Below are positions 1 to 8,165 of a stretch of DNA of 64,000 nt, piece after piece. The position numbers and the translations under genes were made by a program. The notes beneath the pieces were generated by a model. It was not told where the DNA came from. It made no database searches and worked only from the letters and a program-made list of their open reading frames with translations. The DNA comes from Desulfatitalea sp. BRH_c12 (GTDB lineage: Bacteria; Desulfobacterota; Desulfobacteria; Desulfobacterales; Desulfosarcinaceae), in NCBI GenBank assembly GCA_000961655.1, contig LADR01000020.1, positions 31,667 through 95,666 of the forward strand. Reading direction: 5' to 3'. Every line of letters begins with the position of its first letter. Position 1 is the stretch's first letter.

Positions 1-874
1 CGGCCTGGATGAGATTCGCTTCGACATCAGCGCAGCCGGCTACGACCTGGAAAAACCACGCATGGCCGCTGACCTGATCCCCTGCGTGACGGTCGAAATT
101 CCGGCCATTCCCGAAGACGGCGAGCGCCTGACCGCTCTGCTGCCGCAGCTGCACCAGGTGGGTGTGCGGCATCTCAATCTACACCAGCTGCGCCTGACGC
201 CTTACAACTTTGCCCATCTTCAGAAACGCAATTACACGTTTATGCATGGGGAAAGCGTCACCGTCCTTGAATCGGAACTGACCGCCTTATCGTTGCTGCA
301 AACCGCCTGCCAGCAGGAACTGGCGCTGCCGATCAACTACTGTTCGTATGTGTACAAACGCCGTTATCAACAAGCCGCCGTGCGCCGGCGCAATGCACAA
401 AGCATGGTGAAGCCCTTCGAATCGGTCACTGAAAGCGGTTTTATCCGATCGCTTGCGCTGGTCGGGACCTTAGCAGAGGTGGATGTCCAGGCTGAACGGT
501 TGCGGCAAGCGCCTATCGATAGCACCCTGTGGTCGTTGAGTGCGAAAAAAGACCGGCTTGTATTCCACCCGTCGCTCTGGCCGCGCATCGACATCGGCGC
601 CGGCCGCCTCCTGCTGTCGTATGCGGAGGCGGTGCTTGCGCCGAACATCTCTTACCGCTATACTTTTACCGAACTGCGACTGAAAAGCGGTAAAAAGATC
701 TATCTTGAAAAACGCCCGCTGGGCACCGATATCGAGATGGCTGCGCAAACGCATCGTCTTTTCGAAAAAATGGCTGTGAACGGCGGCGCGTGCTCACCGG
801 ATGCGCAGGAAACGCTTCAGGACGAGATTCTCGATTATGAATTCATTCGCGCCGGACTGCAGGAATATTTTTGA
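1..874 (+). CDS. Radical SAM protein, C-terminal part (5' end outside window)
   Basis: The reading frame is open from the first bases of the window (codons from position 2) to the TGA at 872-874, so the start lies upstream. The visible piece opens with GLDEIRFDI, a segment typical of a late strand in radical SAM barrels, and continues through VTVEIPAIPEDGERL to a Tyr/Arg-rich NYCSYVYKRRYQQAAVRRR stretch. The rest resembles the C-terminal extension of uncharacterised radical SAM enzymes of Desulfobacterota. The CxxxCxxC iron-sulfur motif would be in the missing N-terminal part, so the reaction cannot be named. The next gene starts 1 bp after this stop, suggesting co-transcription. Family assignment is moderately confident; substrate unknown. 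Confidence 0.7.
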   Translation, partial: GLDEIRFDISAAGYDLEKPRMAADLIPCVTVEIPAIPEDGERLTALLPQLHQVGVRHLNLHQLRLTPYNFAHLQKRNYTFMHGESVTVLESELTALSLLQTACQQELALPINYCSYVYKRRYQQAAVRRRNAQSMVKPFESVTESGFIRSLALVGTLAEVDVQAERLRQAPIDSTLWSLSAKKDRLVFHPSLWPRIDIGAGRLLLSYAEAVLAPNISYRYTFTELRLKSGKKIYLEKRPLGTDIEMAAQTHRLFEKMAVNGGACSPDAQETLQDEILDYEFIRAGLQEYF

Positions 875-875
875 T

Positions 876-2648
876 ATGCCCGACAAACCAGAATTAACCC
901 GCGACCCGACCGGGCCCGACTCACTCTATCGCGGTGTTTTCGAAAACACCGGCGCCGGCACGATCATCATCGAGAAGGACACCACTATTTCGATGGTCAA
1001 CTCCGGGTTTGCCAAAATGTTAGGCTACCGCAAAGAAGAGATTGAAGGCAAAATCACCTGGCCAAGCGTCATTGCCGACCCAGACGACCGCGAACGCATG
1101 CTGCGCTACCACGTTCAGCGACGCCAGGCCGCCAAAGGCGTCCCGGTGGAGTATGAATTCAAACTGCTGACCGCGGACGGGAGTAAAAAAGACATCTGGC
1201 TGCGGGTGGATATGATCACCGGTACGGATCGCAGTGTAGCTTCCTTGACCGATATCACCAGCTTGAAAAAAGCGCAGCGCGACCTGCAAGCCAGTGAATC
1301 CAAACTGAGCGGCTTTCTGGAAGCCTTTGGCGGGTTCACTTACACCTGCACCCGGGATTTTCGCATTCTTTATCTGAACAAAACCCTGCAGACGTTGCTC
1401 GGCCGTGATGTGACCGGCGAAAAGTGCCACCAAGCCATTTTCAAAATGGAACAGCCCTGCCCCTGGTGCGGCGAACATGTCTGGAAAGGCGAAATCGTCA
1501 AGCAGGAGTTCCAATGCCCGACGTCCGGACGCTGGTATTATGCCATCAGTTCGCCGGTGTACGGACCCAACGATACCGTGGCCGAGAAGCAGACCGTGAT
1601 CATCGATATCCACCAACGCAAGCAGACCGAACTGGCCCTGAAGGAGAAAGAGCTTTATCTGGCCAAGGAAAACACCCGTCTGCGTGCGGCCATCAAGGAG
1701 CGCTACCGCTTTGGTGATATCGTGGGCAAGAGTGCGGCCATGCAAAAGGTTTATGAGCTGATTCTAAGAGCGGCCGCAACCGATACCAGCGTCATCATAC
1801 TTGGGGAATCGGGCACCGGCAAGGAGCTTGTGGCCCATGCCATCCACACGATGAGCGACCGCGGCGCGCAGCCTTTCGTGCCGGTCAACTGCGGCGCCAT
1901 TCCGCCTAACCTGATGGAAAGCGAATTTTTCGGCTACAAACGCGGCGCCTTCACCGGTGCCGATCAGGACAAACCCGGCCTGTTCGCATATGCCGACCAG
2001 GGCACGCTGTTCCTCGATGAAATCGGAGAGATCAGGGAGCAAATGCAGGTCAAATTGCTGCGCGTGTTGGAAGGCAGCGGCTTTACACCCATCGGTGGGC
2101 TGGCGGTACAGAAAAACCACGCACGCATTATCAGCGCCACCAATAAGAGTTTGGTGCGCCTTCTGGAAAAAGGGCGCATGCGCGAAGATTTTTTTTACCG
2201 CGTCAATATCTTTCCGATTCAACTTCCGCCGCTGCGCGAGCGCAAGGAAGACATCCCATTGCTGGCGGAACATTTTCTGGCCAAGCACGGACGGGAGGGA
2301 AGCGCGACCGTATTGCGCGGACACGAACTGGAGGCCCTGATCGACCATGACTGGCCCGGCAACGTGCGCGAACTGGAAAATACGATTCAGCGCTATATTG
2401 GTACGAACACGCTGGATTTCATGGGCATCGCCCTCCGGGCGCCAGGCGGGACCGCCGGCGGTCTGGCGCTGCAAATGCTTCCGATGGAACAATCCTTGCG
2501 CGAAGCCACCCAGTCCTTCGAAAAAGCCTACCTGTTTGCCCTGCTCAACAAGTATCAGTGGAACCGCACCAAGGTGGCCGCAATCCTGGGGATCGAGCGT
2601 AAGACCCTCTATTTGAAGATGAAACATCTCAATATTCAGGGCCGATGA
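876..2648 (+). CDS. PAS-domain sigma-54-dependent transcriptional activator
   Basis: This is a bacterial enhancer-binding protein of about 590 residues. Two PAS-like sensor modules (roughly residues 15-135 and 145-265) are followed by a short helical linker, an AAA+ ATPase (about 290-520) with Walker A GESGTGKE and the sigma-54-contacting loop GAFTGA, and a C-terminal Fis-type helix-turn-helix (WNRTKVAAILGIERKTLYLK). The second PAS carries a Cys cluster (GEKC ... CPWCGEH ... FQCP) that could bind metal or sense redox. I chose ATG 876 because it follows the upstream stop directly and has AGGA before it; in-frame ATGs at 837 and 801 would overlap the upstream gene. The next gene has a sigma-54 promoter and palindromic upstream sites, so it is the likely target. 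The inducing signal is unknown, perhaps an acyl compound. Confidence 0.9.
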   Translation: MPDKPELTRDPTGPDSLYRGVFENTGAGTIIIEKDTTISMVNSGFAKMLGYRKEEIEGKITWPSVIADPDDRERMLRYHVQRRQAAKGVPVEYEFKLLTADGSKKDIWLRVDMITGTDRSVASLTDITSLKKAQRDLQASESKLSGFLEAFGGFTYTCTRDFRILYLNKTLQTLLGRDVTGEKCHQAIFKMEQPCPWCGEHVWKGEIVKQEFQCPTSGRWYYAISSPVYGPNDTVAEKQTVIIDIHQRKQTELALKEKELYLAKENTRLRAAIKERYRFGDIVGKSAAMQKVYELILRAAATDTSVIILGESGTGKELVAHAIHTMSDRGAQPFVPVNCGAIPPNLMESEFFGYKRGAFTGADQDKPGLFAYADQGTLFLDEIGEIREQMQVKLLRVLEGSGFTPIGGLAVQKNHARIISATNKSLVRLLEKGRMREDFFYRVNIFPIQLPPLRERKEDIPLLAEHFLAKHGREGSATVLRGHELEALIDHDWPGNVRELENTIQRYIGTNTLDFMGIALRAPGGTAGGLALQMLPMEQSLREATQSFEKAYLFALLNKYQWNRTKVAAILGIERKTLYLKMKHLNIQGR

Positions 2649-2674
2649 TCGAAGGCGACCGGCCCAAACAACGT

Positions 2675-2781
2675 AATGAGTTATTTATGACTCATTGCGG
2701 GTATTTCCCTCTTATTTACTAATTAGTATTAATATAAGCTATTTATCCTATAGGAGACCCGATGCGAGTCACTCATGACTC
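2675..2781 (+). promoter_or_regulatory. Two palindromic upstream activating sites (putative enhancer)
   Basis: Two inverted repeats share the core ATGACTCA. The first, 2675-2696, is AATGAGT-N8-ACTCATT. The second, 2766-2781, is GAGTCA-CTCA-TGACTC. They lie about 160-180 and 80-90 bp upstream of the sigma-54 promoter at 2858, which is typical spacing for enhancer sites. The neighbouring PAS/Fis activator is the obvious candidate to bind them. The repeats are seen directly; their function is inferred. Confidence 0.6.
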
Positions 2782-2857
2782 ACCGCTGATTCGCTTCAAA
2801 ATACCTATCTTTCTATAACTACTAAACACCATTCACAAAATTATCATTCGCCAACAA

Positions 2858-2873
2858 TGGCATCTTCCTTGCT
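2858..2873 (+). promoter_or_regulatory. Sigma-54 (-24/-12) promoter of the acyl-CoA ligase gene
   Basis: TGGCATC-TTCC-TTGCT matches the consensus TGGCAYR-N4-TTGCW at all but one position, with the invariant GG and GC ten bases apart. Transcription would start near 2884, giving a 5' leader of about 40 bases before the ATG at 2927. Confidence 0.8.
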
Positions 2874-2926
2874 TTATCCCTGGCCATCAGCCCGATCCCT
2901 TCACCCTCAACCCATCAGGAGGCAAA

Positions 2927-4573
2927 ATGCCGGCAAAATTAATCCAACCGACCCCATCTGCTTATGGTTTTCCGCTACTCATCAAAAACCTGCTGCACAC
3001 GCCGTTGATCTACTCTCCGAATCAGGAGATCGTCTACCGCGACCAGGTGCGTATGACCTACACCCAATTCGGCCAGAGGGTCGGCCAATTGGCCAACGCG
3101 CTGGCCAACATGGGCGTCAAACCAGGCGACACCGTGGCCGTTATGGATTGGGACAGCCATCGCTATCTGGAGTGCTTTTTCGCAGTGCCGATGATGGGGG
3201 CGGTGTTGCACACCATCAATATCCGCCTGTCGCCCGAACAGTTGATTTACACCATCAACCATGCCGAAGACGATGTCATCCTGGTCAACCAGGAGTTTTT
3301 ACCCCTGCTCGAATCGGTCAAGGATCAGTTTGCCACGGTTAAAAAGATTATTCTGCTGGCCGACGGCAAACCCGCCCCCGAAACCAAATTAAACCTGGAT
3401 CACGAATACGAAGCCATGTTGGCCGAAAGTCCTGCGGGTTTCGACTTTCCCGACCTGGACGAAAACACCATGGCCACGACCTTCTACACCACCGGCACTA
3501 CCGGTCTGCCCAAGGGGGTCTTTTTCAGCCATCGCCAGCTTGTGCTGCATACGTATGCCGTGCTGGTGGCCGCCAGCGCCTACAGCTCCCAGGCGCGCAT
3601 CGATTCCGCCGATGTCTACATGCCCATTACGCCCATGTTCCACGTACACGCCTGGGGGATGCCGTATGCCATGACGCTGCTGGGCGCCAAACAGGTTTAT
3701 CCCGGACGCTACGAACCGGAGATGCTGCTCAAGCTCAAGGTGATGGAGAAGGTGACCTTCTCCCACTGCGTCCCCACCATTTTGCACATGCTGGTATCGA
3801 GTCCGGCAATCAAAAACTTTGATCTTACCGGTTGGAAAGTGATCATCGGCGGGTCGGCGCTGCCGCGCGGTTTGTGCAAAGCGGCTTTGGCCCTGGGCAT
3901 CAATGTATACACGGGCTACGGCATGTCCGAAACCTGCCCGCTCCTGTCATTGGCCATGCTGAAACCCCACATGCTTGAATGGGATGAAGAAGAGCAGGTC
4001 AAGATGCGCTGCCGTACCGGCCTACCGGTTACCAATACCCTGCTCGAGGTGTTCGATCCGAGTGGCAAGCCCCTGCCCCACGATGGCAAGAGCACCGGCG
4101 AGGTGGTGGTGCGAACGCCCTGGCTTACCCAGGGGTACATCAAGGATGTGGAGAAAAGCGAGGCGCTGTGGGAAGGCGGGTGGCTGCACACTGGCGACAT
4201 CGGATTCATCGACCAAGATGGCTATCTGCAGATTACCGACCGGCTCAAGGATGTCATCAAAACCGGCGGCGAATGGATATCCTCGCTCGAACTCGAAGAC
4301 ATCATCAGCCAGCACCCGGCGGTCAGTGAAGTCGCGGTAATCGGTGTGGCCGACGAAAAATGGGGCGAGCGCCCCATGGCCATCGTGGTGCCTAAGCCTG
4401 ACCAGAAAGAGACACTGACCGAAGACGCGATCATCTCGTTTGTGGCCAAGTACGCTGCCGAGGGGGTCATTCCTAAATATGGGGTGCCCGACCGCATCGC
4501 CATTGTCGACACCCTGGCCAAAACCAGCGTCGGCAAGCTCAACAAAAAAGAGATGCGCAAGCAGTTTCAATAA
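2927..4573 (+). CDS. Fatty-acid/acyl-CoA ligase (AMP-forming)
   Basis: This 548-residue cytoplasmic enzyme activates a carboxylic acid to its CoA thioester via an acyl-adenylate. The P-loop-like motif TTGTTGLPKG (about residues 189-198), the YGMSET motif, the TGD hinge region (TGDIGFIDQDGYLQITDR) and the C-terminal catalytic lysine segment KTSVGKLNKKEMRK are all present. Length and motif layout fit the medium/long-chain (AlkK/FadD-like) branch of the AMP-binding superfamily. An AGGAGG ribosome site precedes ATG 2927. A sigma-54 promoter and a sigma-54 activator gene lie directly upstream, so expression is probably induced by substrate or an intermediate. With the acyl-CoA dehydrogenase 2 kb downstream it suggests beta-oxidation. 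Chain-length specificity cannot be read from sequence. Confidence 0.92.
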   Translation: MPAKLIQPTPSAYGFPLLIKNLLHTPLIYSPNQEIVYRDQVRMTYTQFGQRVGQLANALANMGVKPGDTVAVMDWDSHRYLECFFAVPMMGAVLHTINIRLSPEQLIYTINHAEDDVILVNQEFLPLLESVKDQFATVKKIILLADGKPAPETKLNLDHEYEAMLAESPAGFDFPDLDENTMATTFYTTGTTGLPKGVFFSHRQLVLHTYAVLVAASAYSSQARIDSADVYMPITPMFHVHAWGMPYAMTLLGAKQVYPGRYEPEMLLKLKVMEKVTFSHCVPTILHMLVSSPAIKNFDLTGWKVIIGGSALPRGLCKAALALGINVYTGYGMSETCPLLSLAMLKPHMLEWDEEEQVKMRCRTGLPVTNTLLEVFDPSGKPLPHDGKSTGEVVVRTPWLTQGYIKDVEKSEALWEGGWLHTGDIGFIDQDGYLQITDRLKDVIKTGGEWISSLELEDIISQHPAVSEVAVIGVADEKWGERPMAIVVPKPDQKETLTEDAIISFVAKYAAEGVIPKYGVPDRIAIVDTLAKTSVGKLNKKEMRKQFQ

Positions 4574-4586
4574 AAACCGCCCAACG

Positions 4587-4619
4587 CGCGAGGGCAACCG
4601 TTGGTGGTTGCCTTTCGCG
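4587..4619. terminator. Hairpin between convergent genes
   Basis: A stem of CGCGA.GGCAACC against GGTTGCC..TCGCG with a small bulge lies 14 bp after the ligase stop. There is no strong T-run. It probably ends or stabilises transcripts of the two convergent genes. Confidence 0.5.
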
Positions 4620-4664
4620 GTCAGGATTGCCCCTTGCGGCAACCCCGCATCACGTCAGATTGGC

Positions 4665-4692
4665 CGTACGCACGGGAATTCCCGTGCGTACG
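4665..4692. repeat. Perfect 28-bp palindrome
   Basis: Positions 4665-4678 are the exact reverse complement of 4679-4692 with no loop, centred on GAATTC. It sits between the convergent acyl-CoA ligase and GAF-activator genes. It may act as a bidirectional terminator or be a protein-binding site; no T-run is attached. Confidence 0.7.
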
Positions 4693-4700
4693 AACCGTTC

Positions 4701-6284
4701 TTAGCCCTCAGGCGCTCGGGCCCGGCCCCATTCGACGTGCGCGGCGTTGCGCCCAAATACGATGCCGAGTTTTTTCATTCGCTTGCGCAGGGTGGAAGGA
4801 TGAATGCACAGCAGGCGCGCAGCCCCTTTTTCGCCCTCGATGCGTCCATTGCACTGCGCGAGCACCTTGCGGATATGCAGAGCCGTCACATGATCCAGCC
4901 CGCATACCTCATCGGCCTTGTTATCCTTTTTGGGACCGTCCACGGCCTGCCTGCCAGCCGGATCGATATCTTCAAAGGCCAAGGGCGCGCCACGACTCAC
5001 GATCAGCGCGCGTTCGACGGCATTTTCCAATTCTCGGGCATTGCCCGGCCAGCCATAGCGAATCAGGCGATCCAGGGCGCCGGGGGCCACTGCCGGAATG
5101 GTGCTCAATTTCATTTCACGCGCTTTTTTGCCGATAAAATGCTGCACCAGCACGGGGATATCGTCCGTGCGCTGCCGCAAGGGGGGGATTACAATCGGAA
5201 AGACCCGCAGGCGGAAATAAAGATCTTCACGGAAGGTGCCTTCTGCCAGCATCCGCTCAAGATTACGGTGGGTGGCTGCCACAATGCGGATGTCGACCCG
5301 CACGGTTTCGGCCCCGCCCACCCGCTCGATTTCCTTATCCTGCAACACGCGCAGCAGACGAACCTGGGCCTCCAGGGGCAGTTCACCGATCTCGTCCAGA
5401 AAAATCGTGCCGCCGTCAGCGCGCTCGAAACGTCCGCGTTTGCGGGCCACAGCACCGGTAAAGGCGCCTTTTTCATGACCGAACAACTCGCTGTCCATCA
5501 GCGTATTGGGAATGGCGCCGCAATTGACACGAATAAAAGGCCCCCCGCGGCGCTGGGACAGCGTGTGGATGGCATTGGCCATAACTTCTTTGCCGACGCC
5601 TGTTTCTCCCAGCAGCAGCACCGGACTGTCCAGGGGCGCGACCTGCCGTATGAGCTCCATGATATCCTTGAGTCCGACACCGGCGCCGACCACCTCCTGA
5701 CCGGCAATCTGGCGCAATTCATCCTGCAGGTAACGGTTGTCGTCCGCGAGCATATCGCGCAGCTTGCGCAGTTCCCGGTACTGCAAACTGTTGGCCAGTG
5801 CGATCGCAAAAGGCCGGTTCAGCAACGACAGGAGCCGTACGTGGTCCTGATTGAACTGCTTGCCCGGTTCGCTGAAAACCGAAACCGTGCCGATAAATTG
5901 CTTTTCAAGGGCCAGGTCGAGCAGCAGGCCGGACAGGTCATCGCCCGCAAAATGGCGCGCAATCGGACCGGCCACGGCGTCGTCGCCCAGCCGCTCCATC
6001 AGCTTGGTCCGCGAGGAACGCTGATCTTCTACTTGCCGGCGTCCCCGGGCGGAAAGCGGGGTCCGCAGAGACATGGCCTCACTGGCCGCCTCGGTGGCCA
6101 TCGCCACGGTCTCCACAATGCCAAGCTGGCGGTCGTAGACGTGAAAACAGATGCGGCTGGCCGGAATATGGCGGGCCATGAACTGCAGGCAGCGCTGCAT
6201 CGCCTTGTCGATATCCAGACTGCCGCAGATTCGCAATGTCGATTCTCGAAAAAAATGACTCTCGTCGATATTCATAGCGTTCAC
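4701..6284 (-). CDS. GAF-domain sigma-54-dependent transcriptional activator
   Basis: This 527-residue enhancer-binding protein has an N-terminal GAF-like sensor (about residues 15-170), a central AAA+ domain with Walker A GETGVGKE, the sigma-54 contact loop GAFTGA and an R-finger region, then a C-terminal Fis-type HTH (GEKGAARLLCIHPSTLRKRM). It is transcribed away from the acyl-CoA dehydrogenase at 6516, and that gene has a near-perfect -24/-12 promoter at 6407. The architecture resembles NorR/FhlA-like activators. The most likely role is control of the divergent dehydrogenase, with a small molecule bound by the GAF domain. The ligand is unknown. Confidence 0.9.
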   Translation of the reverse strand: MNAMNIDESHFFRESTLRICGSLDIDKAMQRCLQFMARHIPASRICFHVYDRQLGIVETVAMATEAASEAMSLRTPLSARGRRQVEDQRSSRTKLMERLGDDAVAGPIARHFAGDDLSGLLLDLALEKQFIGTVSVFSEPGKQFNQDHVRLLSLLNRPFAIALANSLQYRELRKLRDMLADDNRYLQDELRQIAGQEVVGAGVGLKDIMELIRQVAPLDSPVLLLGETGVGKEVMANAIHTLSQRRGGPFIRVNCGAIPNTLMDSELFGHEKGAFTGAVARKRGRFERADGGTIFLDEIGELPLEAQVRLLRVLQDKEIERVGGAETVRVDIRIVAATHRNLERMLAEGTFREDLYFRLRVFPIVIPPLRQRTDDIPVLVQHFIGKKAREMKLSTIPAVAPGALDRLIRYGWPGNARELENAVERALIVSRGAPLAFEDIDPAGRQAVDGPKKDNKADEVCGLDHVTALHIRKVLAQCNGRIEGEKGAARLLCIHPSTLRKRMKKLGIVFGRNAAHVEWGRARAPEG

Positions 6285-6406
6285 CTAAACTATCCTATGG
6301 CACAGCTTAATTCTAAACCGGATTATAGTCCAGTTTTTTCTGCGCCATGGTGTGGAAGGTGTCGGGACCCATTAGAAATATGCTGAAATGACAAGACTAT
6401 CGATCT

Positions 6407-6422
6407 TGGTATATTAATTGCT
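6407..6422 (+). promoter_or_regulatory. Sigma-54 promoter of the acyl-CoA dehydrogenase gene
   Basis: TGGTATA-TTAA-TTGCT fits TGGYAYR-N4-TTGCW completely. The expected start is near 6434, leaving a leader of about 80 bases that contains a GTGCGG...CCGCAC hairpin (about 6433-6455). The divergent sigma-54 activator gene is the likely regulator. Confidence 0.8.
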
Positions 6423-6515
6423 GTGTACCGGTGTGCGGACGGTTCGCGGCCGCACCGATACATCAAAGGCTTTCGGCTTTAGAATGCCCATTAAACGCGT
6501 ACAAGGAGGATCCAA

Positions 6516-7673
6516 ATGCAGTTTGAGCTGACCAAAGAACAAATTCAGATTCAGAAAGCCGTACGGGATTTTATTAAAGGCGAATTTAAAAAAGAAGAGA
6601 TTCACGATCTGCTCGACCGACATGCTTTTCCTGAACGCTTGTGGAAAAAAGCTGCCGAACTGGGATTTATCGGCATCCATTTTCCTGAAAAATATTCCGG
6701 CCAGGGGATGGGCGTCATGGAAAACATCCTGGTGGCCGAAGAGTTGGCACGCGGCGACAGCACCGTAGGCACCTGCATCCTGATTGCCGATTTCGCCACG
6801 GAAATAATCCTGCATTGCGGCACGGAAGAACAGAAGGCGGCCTGGCTGCCCAAGGTGGCCGAGGGCCAGTGCCTCTCCTGCGGCGCGTTCACCGAACCGG
6901 ATCACGGATCGGATATTACCACTGTCGAGACCACCGCCGTCAGGGATGGCGATGAATGGGTCATCAACGGCTCAAAAATTTTCATCACGAACAGCGGGCC
7001 GCTGGCCGGCTTTTACAATGTGCTGTGCACAACCGATCCCACTGCCCAACCGGGTCATCGCGGATTGAGCCTGATTCTGGTGGAAGCGGACCGCCCCGGT
7101 GTCGCGACCCAGGACGTCGGCAAAAAAATGGGCATCACCTTGACCTATACCGCCGAGGTGACCTTCAAAGATGTCCGCGTTCCGTTGAGCAACCTGATCG
7201 GCAAGGAAAACCGCGGATTTTACCAATTGCTCGAGTTCTTCGACGAAAGCCGCATCCTTATTGCCGCACAGGCGCTGGGCATTGCCCAGGGCGCCTTCGA
7301 CCGCGCCCTGACCTATGTCAAACAGCGCGAACAATTCGGCAAAAAGATCGCTCAATTCCAGGTGACGCAGCACAAAATTGCCGATATGGCCACCAAGATT
7401 GAAGCCGCGCGCCTGCTCACCTATAAGGCCGCCTGGAATTTCGACCAGGGCCACATGGACCCCAAACTGACCTCGATGGCCAAGATGTATGCCGCCCGCA
7501 CGGCGGTGGAAGTATGCGACGAAGCCATTCAGCTTATGGGCGGATACGGCTACATGCAAGAATACGATGTGGAACGCTATTATCGCGATGCCAAAATTAC
7601 CGAAATCTACGAGGGCACCAAGGAAATCCAGAAAAATACGATTGCCAGTGTCCTGCTAGGTAAAATGAAATAA
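6516..7673 (+). CDS. Acyl-CoA dehydrogenase
   Basis: This 385-residue FAD enzyme introduces the alpha,beta double bond in acyl-CoA, the first step of beta-oxidation. Family signatures are seen in order: CGAFTEPDHGSD (flavin/substrate loop), REQFGKKIAQFQ near residue 270, and the C-terminal QLMGGYGYMQEYDVERYYRDAKI followed by EIYEGTKEIQK, where the EGT glutamate is the usual catalytic base position in short/medium-chain enzymes. An AAGGAGG ribosome site lies before ATG 6516. The gene stands alone behind a sigma-54 promoter and diverges from its likely activator. Electrons would pass to an electron-transfer flavoprotein not encoded here. The family is certain; chain-length preference is not. 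Confidence 0.93.
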   Translation: MQFELTKEQIQIQKAVRDFIKGEFKKEEIHDLLDRHAFPERLWKKAAELGFIGIHFPEKYSGQGMGVMENILVAEELARGDSTVGTCILIADFATEIILHCGTEEQKAAWLPKVAEGQCLSCGAFTEPDHGSDITTVETTAVRDGDEWVINGSKIFITNSGPLAGFYNVLCTTDPTAQPGHRGLSLILVEADRPGVATQDVGKKMGITLTYTAEVTFKDVRVPLSNLIGKENRGFYQLLEFFDESRILIAAQALGIAQGAFDRALTYVKQREQFGKKIAQFQVTQHKIADMATKIEAARLLTYKAAWNFDQGHMDPKLTSMAKMYAARTAVEVCDEAIQLMGGYGYMQEYDVERYYRDAKITEIYEGTKEIQKNTIASVLLGKMK

Positions 7674-7690
7674 GACACCGTTTATACGAT

Positions 7691-7755
7691 TTGGTTTTCC
7701 CTCTCCTCCTCTCCCAAAACCCAGCCTTTTTATCCCCAGGGGGAGGGAAAACCAA
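7691..7755. repeat. 13-bp inverted repeat after the dehydrogenase gene
   Basis: TTGGTTTTCCCTC (7691-7703) is exactly complementary to 7743-7755, with a pyrimidine-rich loop of 39 bases. It begins 17 bp after the acyl-CoA dehydrogenase stop and could terminate or protect that transcript. The rest of the gene-free stretch 7674-8165 contains the 168-bp element below and a GTCATTGCGAG segment (about 8077) of a type common in dispersed bacterial repeats; no gene is seen. Confidence 0.6.
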
Positions 7756-7897
7756 CTTTCTTACATAACTCACCTTCCAAGCCTGCCGATTCCTTTTCCC
7801 AAGCTTTTTCGCCTGCGGACGCAACCTGATTTAGGACAGCGCCACCGATGGCATGCTATCATCTACCATAATTGCAAAATTTGGTTATCTATCCAGG

Positions 7898-8065
7898 TAG
7901 GGTGGGCATCGCCCACCGTTATCTTATGTTGATCACCCCTGTGATTGGCCGTATGCAACGTTTCAACGCTGTTCGATCGGATGTTCTAACAATCTCATGG
8001 GCGGCTCAGTGTCAGAAACCAGTGATGTTGTTTGCCGGAAATAGTGGTGGGCAATGCCCACCCTA
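7898..8065. repeat. 168-bp MITE-like element with 20-bp terminal inverted repeats
   Basis: TAGGGTGGGCATCGCCCACC at 7898-7917 recurs in inverse orientation at 8046-8065 with one mismatch, and each arm is itself a palindrome (GGTGGGCA..TGCCCACC). The 128-bp interior has no credible coding frame. This looks like a miniature non-autonomous element or a REP-type bipartite repeat. No transposase is present in the window. Confidence 0.6.
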
Positions 8066-8165
8066 CAGTCTACCGTCATTGCGAGATACGGCGTGGTCTC
8101 GCAGGGTTCACCGGCATGGGGCGACCGGCGGCCGCCCACGCGCCGCTGCACGCGGCTTTTGGCAA

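Noticed and set aside
4440..6386. Long open frame on the plus strand opposite the GAF activator
   Set aside because: It is the antisense shadow of a gene with full AAA+ and HTH motifs; its translation has no recognisable domain.
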